A stretch of DNA of 49,271 bases from Aculops lycopersici (taxonomy: Eukaryota > Arthropoda > Arachnida > Trombidiformes > Eriophyidae): positions 1,125,005 through 1,174,275 of the forward strand of contig WNKI01000004.1 of NCBI GenBank assembly GCA_015350385.1, written 5' to 3'. How positions within the stretch are numbered: position 1 is the first letter of the stretch; every line of letters starts with the position of its first letter. Below are positions 29,297 through 39,158 of this stretch, in pieces. The notes below the pieces were generated by a model. The model searched no databases. It saw nothing but the letters and a program-made list of their open reading frames with translations, and had not been told where the DNA came from. The position numbers and the translations under genes are program-made.

Positions 29297-31201
29297 CTAG
29301 AAGCAATCGGTTGCATCGCGATACGATTGCTCTATTGAAACATTGTAATTCTCGAAGAACTCGGTCAGGTATTCGAATGTTGGCCTCTTGTCTGGATCCG
29401 TCTGCCAACAGTCTTTCATTTGGTTGTAAACCTCTTGGGGGCAATCACAATTTGTTGGTTTTGGTAGCCGATAGCCACGTTGCACTTGTTCAATAACTTC
29501 ATTGTTGCGCATTCCAGCATAAGGGACCGAGCCATAGGTCACTAGCTCGTACAGAAGAATGCCATAGGACCAAACATCTGATTTGATGGAAAACTTTCCG
29601 TAGGAAGCAGCCTCAGGCGCTGTCCATTTGATGGGAAATTTGGCACCCTGTCTTGCAGTGTACTCGCTGTCCTCTATCACTCGAGCCAAGCCGAAGTCGG
29701 CCACCTTGACACGTCTATTCGCGCCAACTAAAATGTTTCTAGCTGCTAGATCACGATGAATTAGTTTCATTTCTTCCAGGCATGCCATTCCAGCGGCAAT
29801 TTGCGATGCCATATCCATGAGGTCAGGCAGCTTGAGACCCTTACCCTCTGGATTGTTGCGCAGGTATTCCAACAAGCTTCCGTTAAGCATATACTCGGTG
29901 ACAATGAGCAAAGGCTCACCCTGAGAGCAAAAGCCATAGAGAGACACCAGGTTTGGATGCCGACATTTTCTCATGATTACAGCCTCTTCGAGGAAGGCTT
30001 GTGGCGACATTGTTCCTTGTTTGAGTGTCTTGACGGCAACTTCAATCGAGTCTCTGTACAGACCGTAGAATACTTCTCCAAAGCAACCTGTTCCAATCTT
30101 GCGCTGAAGTTGTATCTCTTCCCTCTTCAGCTCATAGTCTCTCTCTGGCCAATATTTAGGCTCCGGTTTCGCGTGTGGCTTCACCAACCTGTGACACAAG
30201 CCGTTAGGTTTCTCTGAATAAAAGGCAATCAGCTCGGCCATTGTCTTAAAGGTATTTTTGGTTGCAATATAGTAACCACCATTGTCGAGTACCTTGATGC
30301 GATAGTGTTTAACATGCATCATATTATTCTTCATGTCTAAATCTTTGATCGATAAAGAGTAACCCTTTTGATCTTGCTCACAATTTCTAACTAAAAACGT
30401 GCCGCGACAATTGTCCCTCGATAACAACAACTTTTCAGCATCACGCCGATTAATATTTGGGAAGAACCATTCCTCCATTTCAATCGCCTCAGATGCAATG
30501 TAATTCTTAGGCACATACCCGCTAGCTTTGGTGGTCAGATGCTCAGCATAACACCAATCTGGTTCACGTGTATCCGTGACAAGCAATCGATCGCCCTTGC
30601 GAAAACTGAGATCACCCTCTTGGTTGGCTACAAAATCCGTTAAACAAATCATAATTTGTTGATTTGGGCCAAGATTGTTATTGTTAGCCATGATAATGTT
30701 GTTGTTGTTGTTACTGCTAATGCTAAGATTGTTGTTGCCATTGACTAAATGGCTCAATTTGTTATTTTTGTTACTATCACTGGATCTATTGTTGCCACTA
30801 ATGAGATGTGGATTCAAGGGGTCATGTGAGGTGAATGAGTTGGCTGTTGTGTTGTTTAGGTGACCAGATGAGGAGCGTAAAAGGGGCGGCAGATCGCCGG
30901 TAACCAAATCGGGTATATGCCGGCTACCTGTTGCACTACTAATCCGGTGGTGGCTGGCCATTGCGGCGGCTGAGGAACTTGAACCGTTCATGTGGAGCCT
31001 TTGATCGATAATTTTGTTATTTGGCTCCGTGAGATGATGGTGGTGGTGGATTGGAATTCCATTGTTGAGGCCATGGCTACCAACACCACCGGTGCTAGTT
31101 TGATGATTCTTCCTAAATAGTCTTGATATGTTCTTGTTGAAATACTGATACGAGGTTTGACCCGGACCGGGCCTTCCGTCGGCGGCAATGCAATTGCCCA
31201 T
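29297..31201 (-). CDS. Src42A: Src-family non-receptor tyrosine kinase (Src42A/FRK-like)
   Basis: Membrane-anchored tyrosine kinase. The single-exon product has 634 residues. It begins MGNC: Gly2 is the myristoylation site and Cys4 a likely palmitoylation site. A long, Asn/His/Ser-rich unique region (to about residue 180) follows. The SH3 domain (about 183-240) carries the ALYDY-equivalent LTDFVANQEGDLSF. SH2 (about 245-345) has the FLVRNCE phosphotyrosine pocket. The kinase domain (about 365-620) has GTGCFGEV, AVKTLK, HRDLAARN with catalytic Asp484, and DFGLARV. The activation-loop tyrosine lies in DSEYTARQGAKFPIKWTAPE. The tail Tyr627 in EQSYRDA matches the Csk-regulated inhibitory site. 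HRDLAARN (not HRDLRAAN of vertebrate Src) groups it with Src42A and FRK. The unique region is longer than in Drosophila Src42A (517 aa total). A minus-strand AATAAA lies at 29167-29172. Confidence 0.95.
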   Translation of the reverse strand: MGNCIAADGRPGPGQTSYQYFNKNISRLFRKNHQTSTGGVGSHGLNNGIPIHHHHHLTEPNNKIIDQRLHMNGSSSSAAAMASHHRISSATGSRHIPDLVTGDLPPLLRSSSGHLNNTTANSFTSHDPLNPHLISGNNRSSDSNKNNKLSHLVNGNNNLSISSNNNNNIIMANNNNLGPNQQIMICLTDFVANQEGDLSFRKGDRLLVTDTREPDWCYAEHLTTKASGYVPKNYIASEAIEMEEWFFPNINRRDAEKLLLSRDNCRGTFLVRNCEQDQKGYSLSIKDLDMKNNMMHVKHYRIKVLDNGGYYIATKNTFKTMAELIAFYSEKPNGLCHRLVKPHAKPEPKYWPERDYELKREEIQLQRKIGTGCFGEVFYGLYRDSIEVAVKTLKQGTMSPQAFLEEAVIMRKCRHPNLVSLYGFCSQGEPLLIVTEYMLNGSLLEYLRNNPEGKGLKLPDLMDMASQIAAGMACLEEMKLIHRDLAARNILVGANRRVKVADFGLARVIEDSEYTARQGAKFPIKWTAPEAASYGKFSIKSDVWSYGILLYELVTYGSVPYAGMRNNEVIEQVQRGYRLPKPTNCDCPQEVYNQMKDCWQTDPDKRPTFEYLTEFFENYNVSIEQSYRDATDCF

Positions 31202-34200
31202 TTCTATCTTGGTATGTTTCTAGATGATGATACTGGATAATATTTTGAATTTGATATCTCTAACAATGAAAATGCTATGTTTGAATGTGATTCTTGAGTA
31301 CTTGAAATAAAATCTTCCTCTATTCTATCTAGAGATTGTGCAAGCTAATCAACAAGTGCCACTCGAATGTTGGTAATATAACCTTGTCTATTGGCGTAGC
31401 TGCTGCTGCTGTAGCTTCGTAAAATTACGAAGATATGAGAATGATGCTATAATTTTCAACAACATCTTCAGTGATGATAAATAAATAAAATAATCATTAT
31501 TATCTGTCAATTAATGCAATGGATTAATGCAGTGCAAGCAACGACCAACGCGAGGTGAACGGGAATACCTGTTGATATTTTCATGTATATTGCAATGATT
31601 TTTTCTAATAGGAAAATTGGTGGTCAAGTCCAATGCAAATACGTTCGCATTTGTGGCCGGCTAGCACACAAGTGGCTCACACAGACCGACCGACCGACCG
31701 ACAGATAGACGGGCGGACACGCACTCAGATCTCGTTGGCTCGCGCACTCGCACTGACACTCCGAAATGCATACACGAACAGCTCACTTTTGGCAGGTAAA
31801 CGGGCACCCTAATGGTGTTGGTTGTGGTGATATTTTGTGCCAGTTGTCGTTGAGTTTTGGGGCGAATATGACGCGCGGCGAAGGGGAAAGATGAGTTGGC
31901 TTGAGCTCCTGTTACCTTTGTTGCTGCTGCGGCGACGGTGGCCGCAATGAATGCTTCTTACACTCTCGAGCAATGTCCAGGTTCAAAGCAACGGGACGAC
32001 GACAACAACAGCGACAACAACAACATCATGGACAACACAAGCAAACTGACTGACGTCGACTTACTCTTGTATTCTTGCCAACCGACAACAACATTGTCCA
32101 TGGTCACTCGCTTGTCTTTCTGTGCAGCTATTGGCCATTTCTGCCGCCATCGGCATCCAGCAACAACGACAGCAACGGCCACCGTCGCCGCCGCCTCTAC
32201 TACCGACCGCAATCAAAGATTGGAAGGTAAAAGCGGCCAGGTGAAGCATTGATGGCGCGCGAGGAGTTTCTCTCTCTCTCTCCTCTATTTTCTTGTTGAG
32301 ATAACACAGAGAATGCCGCTCTCATAACTCGAGCGGTTGGGTAGCACTTTTGGATTGAGATTTGGATCGAGACGCACGGTTAGCGCCGCCGCCGCCGCCG
32401 CAGACCACTCTTTACCTGCGCGGCATTCGTTTTGAGACTCCAAAAAGGTGGACGACTAACGAACTCGAGTCAGGCAAACGATGAGCCAGTTGGCCGGCGA
32501 GCTCACATATCAGGCACACAAAGTGTTTGCGTCCCCAAAGTCGAAGATTGAATTGCTAGTGCATCAGGGCGGCAGCTGAGGCTTGCGACGTCATTGCCAA
32601 GGTAGCAGCAAAGCCATCAGCTTCTATCAACTATCTTCCATCTATTCCCGGCTTCTCTCGAATGCCGCGCTTTCAAAAGGCTTCCACTTCTGTTTGCGGC
32701 GCGCTTGGTATTGTTGTCGTAGTCCTTACCTATGTAGCTAGTGCTTCAGCAACAGGTCGTCTTCTTAAAAGTTACCTGATGCATTACGGCGTCGCAGTTT
32801 CCAATCGCTCGCCCTCATCTGTCATCGTCGGCTCGCTCAGCGGCCGGCCGGCCAGCCAGCCAGCCAGCGAGCTAGCTAGCTCAGCAACTGTTTGCTCTTT
32901 CGCTCCGCTGACTAGCTAACCACTGACGAGCTTAGCAGAGTTAAACTATCTAGCCACTCCAATGGCCACTAAACTCTCTTTCGGTTTTCCTCCCTCGAAG
33001 CTCTTACCTTCAGCCAAATAAAGAGGTTTCATCAACCAACAAAACTAACCCAACCACTAACCGTCCGCTAAAGGCCGCGGCAAGTACAGTAGTGGTCGCT
33101 TCAATCATTCAATCCCAAGCAAGCAAAGGTACGGCTGAGGTAGCGGCGATTGCAGCTACACTCATAAGTAATAGTGCCATCGTTGGCAAGCCTCAGGTGA
33201 GCTGAAAGAGTTTGTTTGTGTATGGATGCAAATGCAACAGGTAGCTGATGCTAGGGAAGATTTCATGACTTCGCTTTAGCTAAAAGGGGCATCGATAATG
33301 CCGCTTGATTGTCGATAAATTTAGCTAAAAAAGCAGTGACTGTTACTGACGAAGTCTGGGGTCTAAGTGATGACCAGTTAAAACTTTAATGTCAGTTGGT
33401 TTGCTCCGTTGGTCAGCTGAGTCGCAGCTTGCGAGGTTGAGTCAAAGGCGAAATCAATAGGTGAATCTAAAGTCTTTCTTTCGCTTGAAACTTTGTCGCT
33501 CGATTGGTAATATATAAATTCACTACTATAATTATGGAGTTAAAATCTAAGATTATCATCATCGAGAAGGTCAAATGGCGTTCCAATTTTAGGCTTACGA
33601 TTCAAACAACCGGAAAGCTAGCCAATAGTCGAACGCCAATAATAGTAATTCGATTCGTCATAGGTTCTGCTTTGATCCTCATCTGCTCGTGATTATTTCG
33701 TCTCACTCACGATGCCAATACAACACGGCATATATATTGTATTTAAGTCTAGCTAATTTGTCTCAAGTTTTTCGAGATTTGCCCTTCTAGCTCGCCAGTT
33801 GAGAGCTGGCGAGACAGCTAAGCGTCGCCGTGATACCTGAAACTGGCCAGCGCAAGCGACGGTTGCCGTCACCTCTATTCGACAGGTGGAAAAAATAATG
33901 AGTTCTCGCTTGAGATTGGGTTGCTCTTGAGTTACCGACGCCGTCGTCATTATAATCATCGTCGATTTTCCAAGTTTAGCAAGCGGCGAGTCAAATTTGC
34001 ATAGAAATGAGCAGCCTCATCGAAGCAAACGGCAAATTCTTGCACTAGCTATCTCAACTAACTCTAACGATAAATTGAAGTCAAAGTTGGTTTCGTTTAG
34101 TGGCAGGTAAAGTGGCACACGAAGCTGCAACGGTAAACTCTGGCAAATTGCCATGAATTCGAGGAAACTTCCTCTCTATCGCCCTCGCTTATTGCTCGAT

Positions 34201-36422
34201 GAAATTTGACTCCTCAAAAACTCGTGAACTCTGCCATCTCAAACCAACGAAGCCTTTTGACCACCAACTGGCGCCAAGAGCAACGAGATGCGGTCTTTTA
34301 GTGTCTGTATTGCAACTCTCAGGTAGTAGACAAAGGCGGCCATTTCGCCGGTTACCTGTTGAGCTTGGCGCTATTGGCAACTGCGTCGTGCAATCGTTCG
34401 TGAGCTTCAATGATGTCGACAGCAACAATGACGACGACGACGCCGAGCCGACGTTGGCTTGGCAAACGGCGGTTGTGATTGCGATTATTTCCCAGCGAAG
34501 CTCAATATAACTCTCATGAGTTTCTCTCACCTGAAAATCATGACAAAAAGAACTTGCCCGTCAATCAGACGAGAGGGGATTCCGGCCAACTTGTCTGGAA
34601 GCCACAGTAGGCAACCAACATGCGAGACGGTACCAGCAGCACCGACCCACGGTTGCTCATGTGATGCAACCATGATTCTTACCTGCCAACTAAAAGGCTC
34701 AGCTCGCGCACTAGACTTGTTCGTTCCGTTAGTCGGTTGGCTAGTTGCCTTTTAGCTTTGCGCTTCAGTTGTGAAAAAAGTCATAAGTTTTCGGAAAGAA
34801 CATTTTTATTACTTTTCCTGTAGCTGAAACTCTCAAACTAGCGTTAACATGAGACAACTCGACAGACTGGCCGGTCACCACCCATTCGCTACAGGCGACG
34901 TCGTCTCTCATACCGTCATCTCATTGCGAGCTGTAGTTTCTGGTATGCCAAGCCACCAAAGATGACAGCAGCAATGCCAGCTGCGACAACATTAGACTCG
35001 GTGGTGATGGCAGTGATGATGATTACGATGCTTGTTGCTCGTCATGGTGGGAGAAAGTAAGGAGTTACCTGAATACATTGCATATATTGGGCTACAGTGC
35101 GATTGAATCCCACTAACAATCGGCCACACGCAATAATAACAATCTGACAAGATTGCTTTGAACATCAAACCTCTGAGATGGCGCCCATATTAGCGGACAC
35201 CAGATGACCACCTGTACGAGTCTGCCGTCGCAGGTTACGCATGTAGTGAGCATAATGATTCGTCTGCTTGGTGAAGCAAGTGAGAGTAGCTTGGGGCAAG
35301 GGCCAAGCGTGTGGCCAAACTTCCACATCCCTACTAATTTGACCATCAAATTTATTTAACAGCACCGAAAACGAACAGGAGGTTACCAGTTCCTTGAGCG
35401 CGAGTTGATGATACTTGCCAGTCAGCAGTCGTCGTTGGTAAAATTACAACACATCGCCTACACACAAACACACACACCTGAGCACTTGTTTATTCCTCTA
35501 CCCACTCAACCTCTGCCAAGCTAGCTACCTAGCTGACCGCTTGACCATCAAAACTGCACGACACCAGGGAGTAATATCAACAACCACGACAAACTATTGT
35601 GATTGGCCAGCGGGTTCTATCTGGCATCTCATCTCATCTCTTCTACTTCTTATTCCTTGTTCACGAGTCGTCAGCTCGCTAATGAACTGGATTGGAATTA
35701 CTTGCTTATAAACTAGACAAGATGGGAGAGGGGTAAATTTGATACGCTATTGCGCTGCTGGTGAAAGGAGAGCCCGTCGGATGAGTAGTGGCACGAAAAC
35801 AAGAGTTTTCGTTTCTTGAAAGATTTCATCTCTGTTTCTTGTTAGGGCGTCGTCAAGAACTGTTCTCCATTTCTTGATTGGAGAGATAGCATTTACCTAT
35901 GATTTGCGCAGTTCCATAAATGTAGATTTGGCCGCAAAGTGGCCAACACAACTCCAGTTCCGTTATGCTCGAGCACCATCATCCACTTACAGAGAAGAGG
36001 TAAGGCCATAACGAAAATTTGCTTCTACATTTAAACCAACATTCGATCTTCCAACCACCATTTGCTCCTAGTCTCGACTTTGTGTTTTAACCTGACGCTG
36101 CTCTTTATCAGTCCTATTCAGCACTCCTTCATTGTTCATCTTCAGGTAATCGGTGTGTCGGTAAGTTCAGGAGTCGTAATGAAACTAGACTAACAAGGAG
36201 CCACTATCTCGGTTGATCTAAACTCCACGAAAGGGCATTTCTATAGCCATCGAGACGATTTCGAAAATGGTTCTGCTATGCTCCTATTGAGTTTCACATT
36301 CCATTCGAGTTCAAAGTTTTCTAGCCAAAACCAAGAAACGTAGGGCCAAAAACCCCAAAAACCTGGATATACGTGGTCATATTCATCTCGCGACTGATGC
36401 AAAAAGAAGCGAGAGATATTCT

Positions 36423-36508
36423 GGTACAGCCAGCACCAAAAATTTTGCACATGAGATCTAAACTGCGAATAAGCAACAACGTGCAAAATTTTTGGGCATA
36501 GCTGTACC
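36423..36508. repeat. Long imperfect hairpin (28-nt arms)
   Basis: Arms 36423-36450 and 36481-36508 are inverted copies. The outer 8 bp (GGTACAGC) and inner 15 bp (CCAAAAATTTTGCAC) pair perfectly, with a 5-bp mismatched block between them. The loop is 30 nt. It lies about 170 bp left of a MITE. Function unknown; a foldback repeat or a hairpin-RNA precursor are possibilities. Confidence 0.7.
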
Positions 36509-36588
36509 AAACCGTTCGGACCAACAGGTACAACTCGTCTCAATAATTGTGTTACTCTCGATCTAGACTCATAGTCGAACTGCAGCGT

Positions 36589-36625
36589 CCTCTGCAGCTG
36601 ATAAGAGTAACGCGATTACTGAGAC
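36589..36625 (+). repeat. 37-bp segment shared with the separase pseudogene tail
   Basis: Matches 391-427 at 33 of 37 positions, including the exact 15-mer GATAAGAGTAACGCG. In one frame both read SSA(T/A)DKSNA, so they may both come from the same unseen source sequence elsewhere in the genome. No further similarity continues on either side. Confidence 0.6.
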
Positions 36626-36678
36626 GTGTTATAGATAAAGTCTTCCAAGGATCCTAAGGGCATAGTCTATGCCGCATA

Positions 36679-36784
36679 CAGTGCCTCTCAAAAGAAGAAA
36701 ATTAGCAGGAAGAAGCCTCAAAAAGTTTATTAGACATCAATAATCAAAAATCAAGAATTCGTGGCCAGTTTTGAGAGGCACTGT
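36679..36784. mobile_element. Tc1/mariner-type MITE
   Basis: A 106-bp element bounded by perfect 15-bp terminal inverted repeats, CAGTGCCTCTCAAAA at 36679-36693 and its reverse complement at 36770-36784. It is flanked on both sides by TA (36677-36678 and 36785-36786), the target-site duplication of the Tc1/mariner superfamily. It is too short to encode a transposase and is therefore non-autonomous. Terminal CAGTG is typical of the superfamily. Confidence 0.88.
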
Positions 36785-37028
36785 AGAGAGGCAGGCTGTT
36801 GGGTATCACTGTTGCTTTGTATGTGTATCCCGCTTTCTCTTTATGTAGATCCACAAGTTGTTGATTGGAAATCAATTTCCAGGTCTATAGACAATACAAT
36901 TAGGAAAAAATATCAGCGACTATTATTATATTTATCGTTTCATTATTGTATCGTTTTCATCATTATCGGTGTACATGTTTTGATTTCAATTGATAATAAT
37001 CTATTATGAACTTTATATAATATGTCTT

Positions 37029-37052
37029 CCTCTCTCTCTCTCTCTCTCTCTG
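37029..37052. repeat. (CT)n microsatellite
   Basis: A run of CT dinucleotides immediately 3' of the ATG4 coding region on its template side, interrupted only at the ends. Confidence 0.8.
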
Positions 37053-37065
37053 TCATTCGCTCATC

Positions 37066-38847
37066 TCAGCCGAGCATCTCGAATTCCTCATCGTCGTTTG
37101 ATTGAGAATTATCAGGGTGTTGCATTGGGGATTGTATCTTATCTGTCCTAGTTGAATCAATATTTGCTGGATCTATATCTAAAGATAACGGCTCTGATTC
37201 GTCTTGGTCTCCTAATAGTGTGAATTTGTCGCCACTTTTGATTGCATGCTTACCGGACACACCCTTTGAGTCTATACTGCCACTAATATTACTACCACCT
37301 CTGACACTTGTCGCTGTCAAGTTGACATTCCAATCTGATGGCCGCGATTGCGCAATCTCGAACATGGGCGCCTGTTCTGTTTTGATTAGTAGTTCCTCTG
37401 ATTGCTTACACCAATTGTCAAATTCTTGCTCCGTGTGAAAATAGAAACATAAGGCTAGCGATGGGTCTAGTCGATCGATTGGCATCCTTTCAGGACAATT
37501 GCAATGATATGTACCATCAACAGGTGCTGGTTTGGTGGTTGGTTCCTCTGTTTGTGCTGATTGTTCGTTGTTGTTGCTGCTAGAATTACTACTACGAGCT
37601 TCACTTGTGTCCAAGTCAATGAATTGTTGGGTGCTATGTGGATCTAGATAGATAATGTCGTCATCCGTGTAGCCGACTAGATACAAAGCATGGTTTGGCC
37701 GGCCACCAATAATACCAAGTGAGTTCTTGAATTGAAAAGTCTTCTTTAGGGCAGCAAAATAAAGTGGATTGATCTTGGTTAGGCCAAGTCTTAGCTGGAT
37801 AAATAATATACCTGGCGTCCATTGGGTTAGGGATTTCTCACTTCCCGATTCAGTTGCCTCATAGGCTTTAGAATTTTCAAATTTAGACTTAATCTCATCG
37901 ATTACTACAACATTGTCTAGCGCCGCATCGATTGAGATCAAAACATCACTTTCATTTGGCTCTTTGGTGGCATGACTTGTCGACATTCTCTTAAGAGCTT
38001 GTGCAATCGTGTTTGGGCCAAACCATTCGCCGACCGTTTTGCCCTCCTGCTGTCCATTTTGAACAATGTTATGGATGGAATAGATGCTCTCCACTTTGTC
38101 TTGGAACAACTTTAAAACTTTCGCATACACTACAGGATTATTATCCAGTCCATCTGGCGACCATCGCCAATCTCGGCCCAGAGTTTTGCACAATAACGCA
38201 TTGGCTAGAACCATTTGGCCACACCGAATCATACAACCGAATCCCCGATCGGTTGTGTATCTAGTATTCTCGTCGATAGGTGGAAAGTTTCTCCTGTATG
38301 TAATCCATAGTTTAGACCGAATATCATCTATAAGCCTCTCAGTGTCTTGAGGTAGTTCATAATATTTGCCTAATAACCAAACTGGCTTATCATGAGTACT
38401 CAAGTCAAATTTGTTCGAACATCCAGAACTGGAGGCTTCATTTAGGGCAATCACACAGTATTCCATGAAGTTACGGATTGAAAGACGTCGTAGAATGGAG
38501 TGAAGTTTGATACGGCGTAGATTAGGCGTTTTGGCGAATAATGTACGAGATGCTTGCGTTGGACCAATAGTTTGTTGTGGTTCTTCTGTCGCTTCTTTAG
38601 CGATAACCACGTTTCTCAATATGTGATTATCATTCAATTCCACATTGGTTGCTGTCGACAAAGATGATTTTGGAGCTAAGTTTACATTTGCTGCCGATGA
38701 TTGATGGTGATTCTGTTGTTGTTGTTTCTGGATTCTTACCCTCCAATGAGCTATAACCTGATGAGCGTTAATACTTATTTTCAATAGAAAACGGTAAAAT
38801 GCATTTGCCAGAAATCTCAGGAAATCAAAAATATCAGCTGAATTCAT
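37066..38847 (-). CDS. ATG4: ATG4 cysteine protease (autophagin)
   Basis: Processes the C terminus of Atg8/LC3/GABARAP to expose glycine and later removes it from phosphatidylethanolamine; acts in the cytosol and on autophagosomes. The 593-residue product is in one coding exon. The peptidase C54 core runs from about residue 145 to 480. Catalytic Cys205 lies in TDRGFGCMIRCGQM. The family GGRPNHALYLVG follows, and YLDPHST supplies the other catalytic residues, Asp402 and His404. An acidic disordered tail ends DDEEFEMLG, in which FEML fits an LC3-interacting region (ATG4B has a similar C-terminal LIR). The first 130 residues are an unusual basic, Gln-rich extension with a hydrophobic start (FDFLRFLANAFYRFLL), possibly membrane-interacting. 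A probable 5' UTR intron precedes the start. Confidence 0.94.
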   Translation of the reverse strand: MNSADIFDFLRFLANAFYRFLLKISINAHQVIAHWRVRIQKQQQQNHHQSSAANVNLAPKSSLSTATNVELNDNHILRNVVIAKEATEEPQQTIGPTQASRTLFAKTPNLRRIKLHSILRRLSIRNFMEYCVIALNEASSSGCSNKFDLSTHDKPVWLLGKYYELPQDTERLIDDIRSKLWITYRRNFPPIDENTRYTTDRGFGCMIRCGQMVLANALLCKTLGRDWRWSPDGLDNNPVVYAKVLKLFQDKVESIYSIHNIVQNGQQEGKTVGEWFGPNTIAQALKRMSTSHATKEPNESDVLISIDAALDNVVVIDEIKSKFENSKAYEATESGSEKSLTQWTPGILFIQLRLGLTKINPLYFAALKKTFQFKNSLGIIGGRPNHALYLVGYTDDDIIYLDPHSTQQFIDLDTSEARSSNSSSNNNEQSAQTEEPTTKPAPVDGTYHCNCPERMPIDRLDPSLALCFYFHTEQEFDNWCKQSEELLIKTEQAPMFEIAQSRPSDWNVNLTATSVRGGSNISGSIDSKGVSGKHAIKSGDKFTLLGDQDESEPLSLDIDPANIDSTRTDKIQSPMQHPDNSQSNDDEEFEMLG

Positions 38848-38873
38848 TCAGCCTGAGTTCATCTTTGATTAGC

Positions 38874-38952
38874 CTATAAAATGATATCGTTCATATGAAT
38901 GGAAGGTAAGGAGTTAGTTCGAAGTTGAAATAGATACTTTGTTTTTGCTTAC
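38874..38952 (-). other. Probable 5' UTR intron of ATG4
   Basis: On the minus strand GTAAGC at 38952 is a good donor and TTTTATAG ending at 38874 a good acceptor, 27 bases before the ATG4 start codon. The length is 79 nt, the same as the proposed leader intron of the coiled-coil gene. The upstream exon has a short ATG-initiated ORF that would end just after the junction, a possible uORF. Confidence 0.55.
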
Positions 38953-39158
38953 ATTTATTAGTAAACATTTGCGATATTTTTATTTTGATCACGCACGCCA
39001 CAGTGGCGCAAATTTGCAGTAACTTCACGAAGTCGCACAAAATGAATGACAGCTTCGAATCATCCAGAGTAGATTGCAAAATCCACCGGTTAGATGGACG
39101 AAATTTAGATTATGATTATATCATGGAAATTCTAACAATGAAATCTTTATGAGATCAA

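Larger units (their letters stand above)
31202..36676. other. Gene-poor region, probably regulatory
   Basis: About 5.5 kb with no exon I can defend. It holds simple tracts: (CCGA)n near 31683-31702, CT-rich near 32265-32285, and GGCC/CCAG repeats at 32841-32880. CAGGTAA or its complement TTACCTG recurs at 31793, 32412, 32772, 34104, 34352, 34679, 35065 and 36143. ORFs at 31938-32252, 32662-32919, 34189-34755 and 35113-35365 are unrecognised and show no splice structure. The proximal part is presumably the Src-gene promoter and leader. Confidence 0.5.

Noticed and set aside
36241..36543. 100-aa Trp/Phe-rich ORF on the minus strand
   Set aside because: It is largely the translation of a hairpin repeat; no family resemblance or start context supports it.
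36761..37009. 82-aa ORF after ATG4
   Set aside because: It starts inside the MITE terminal repeat and has no ATG in good context; it is a chance frame.
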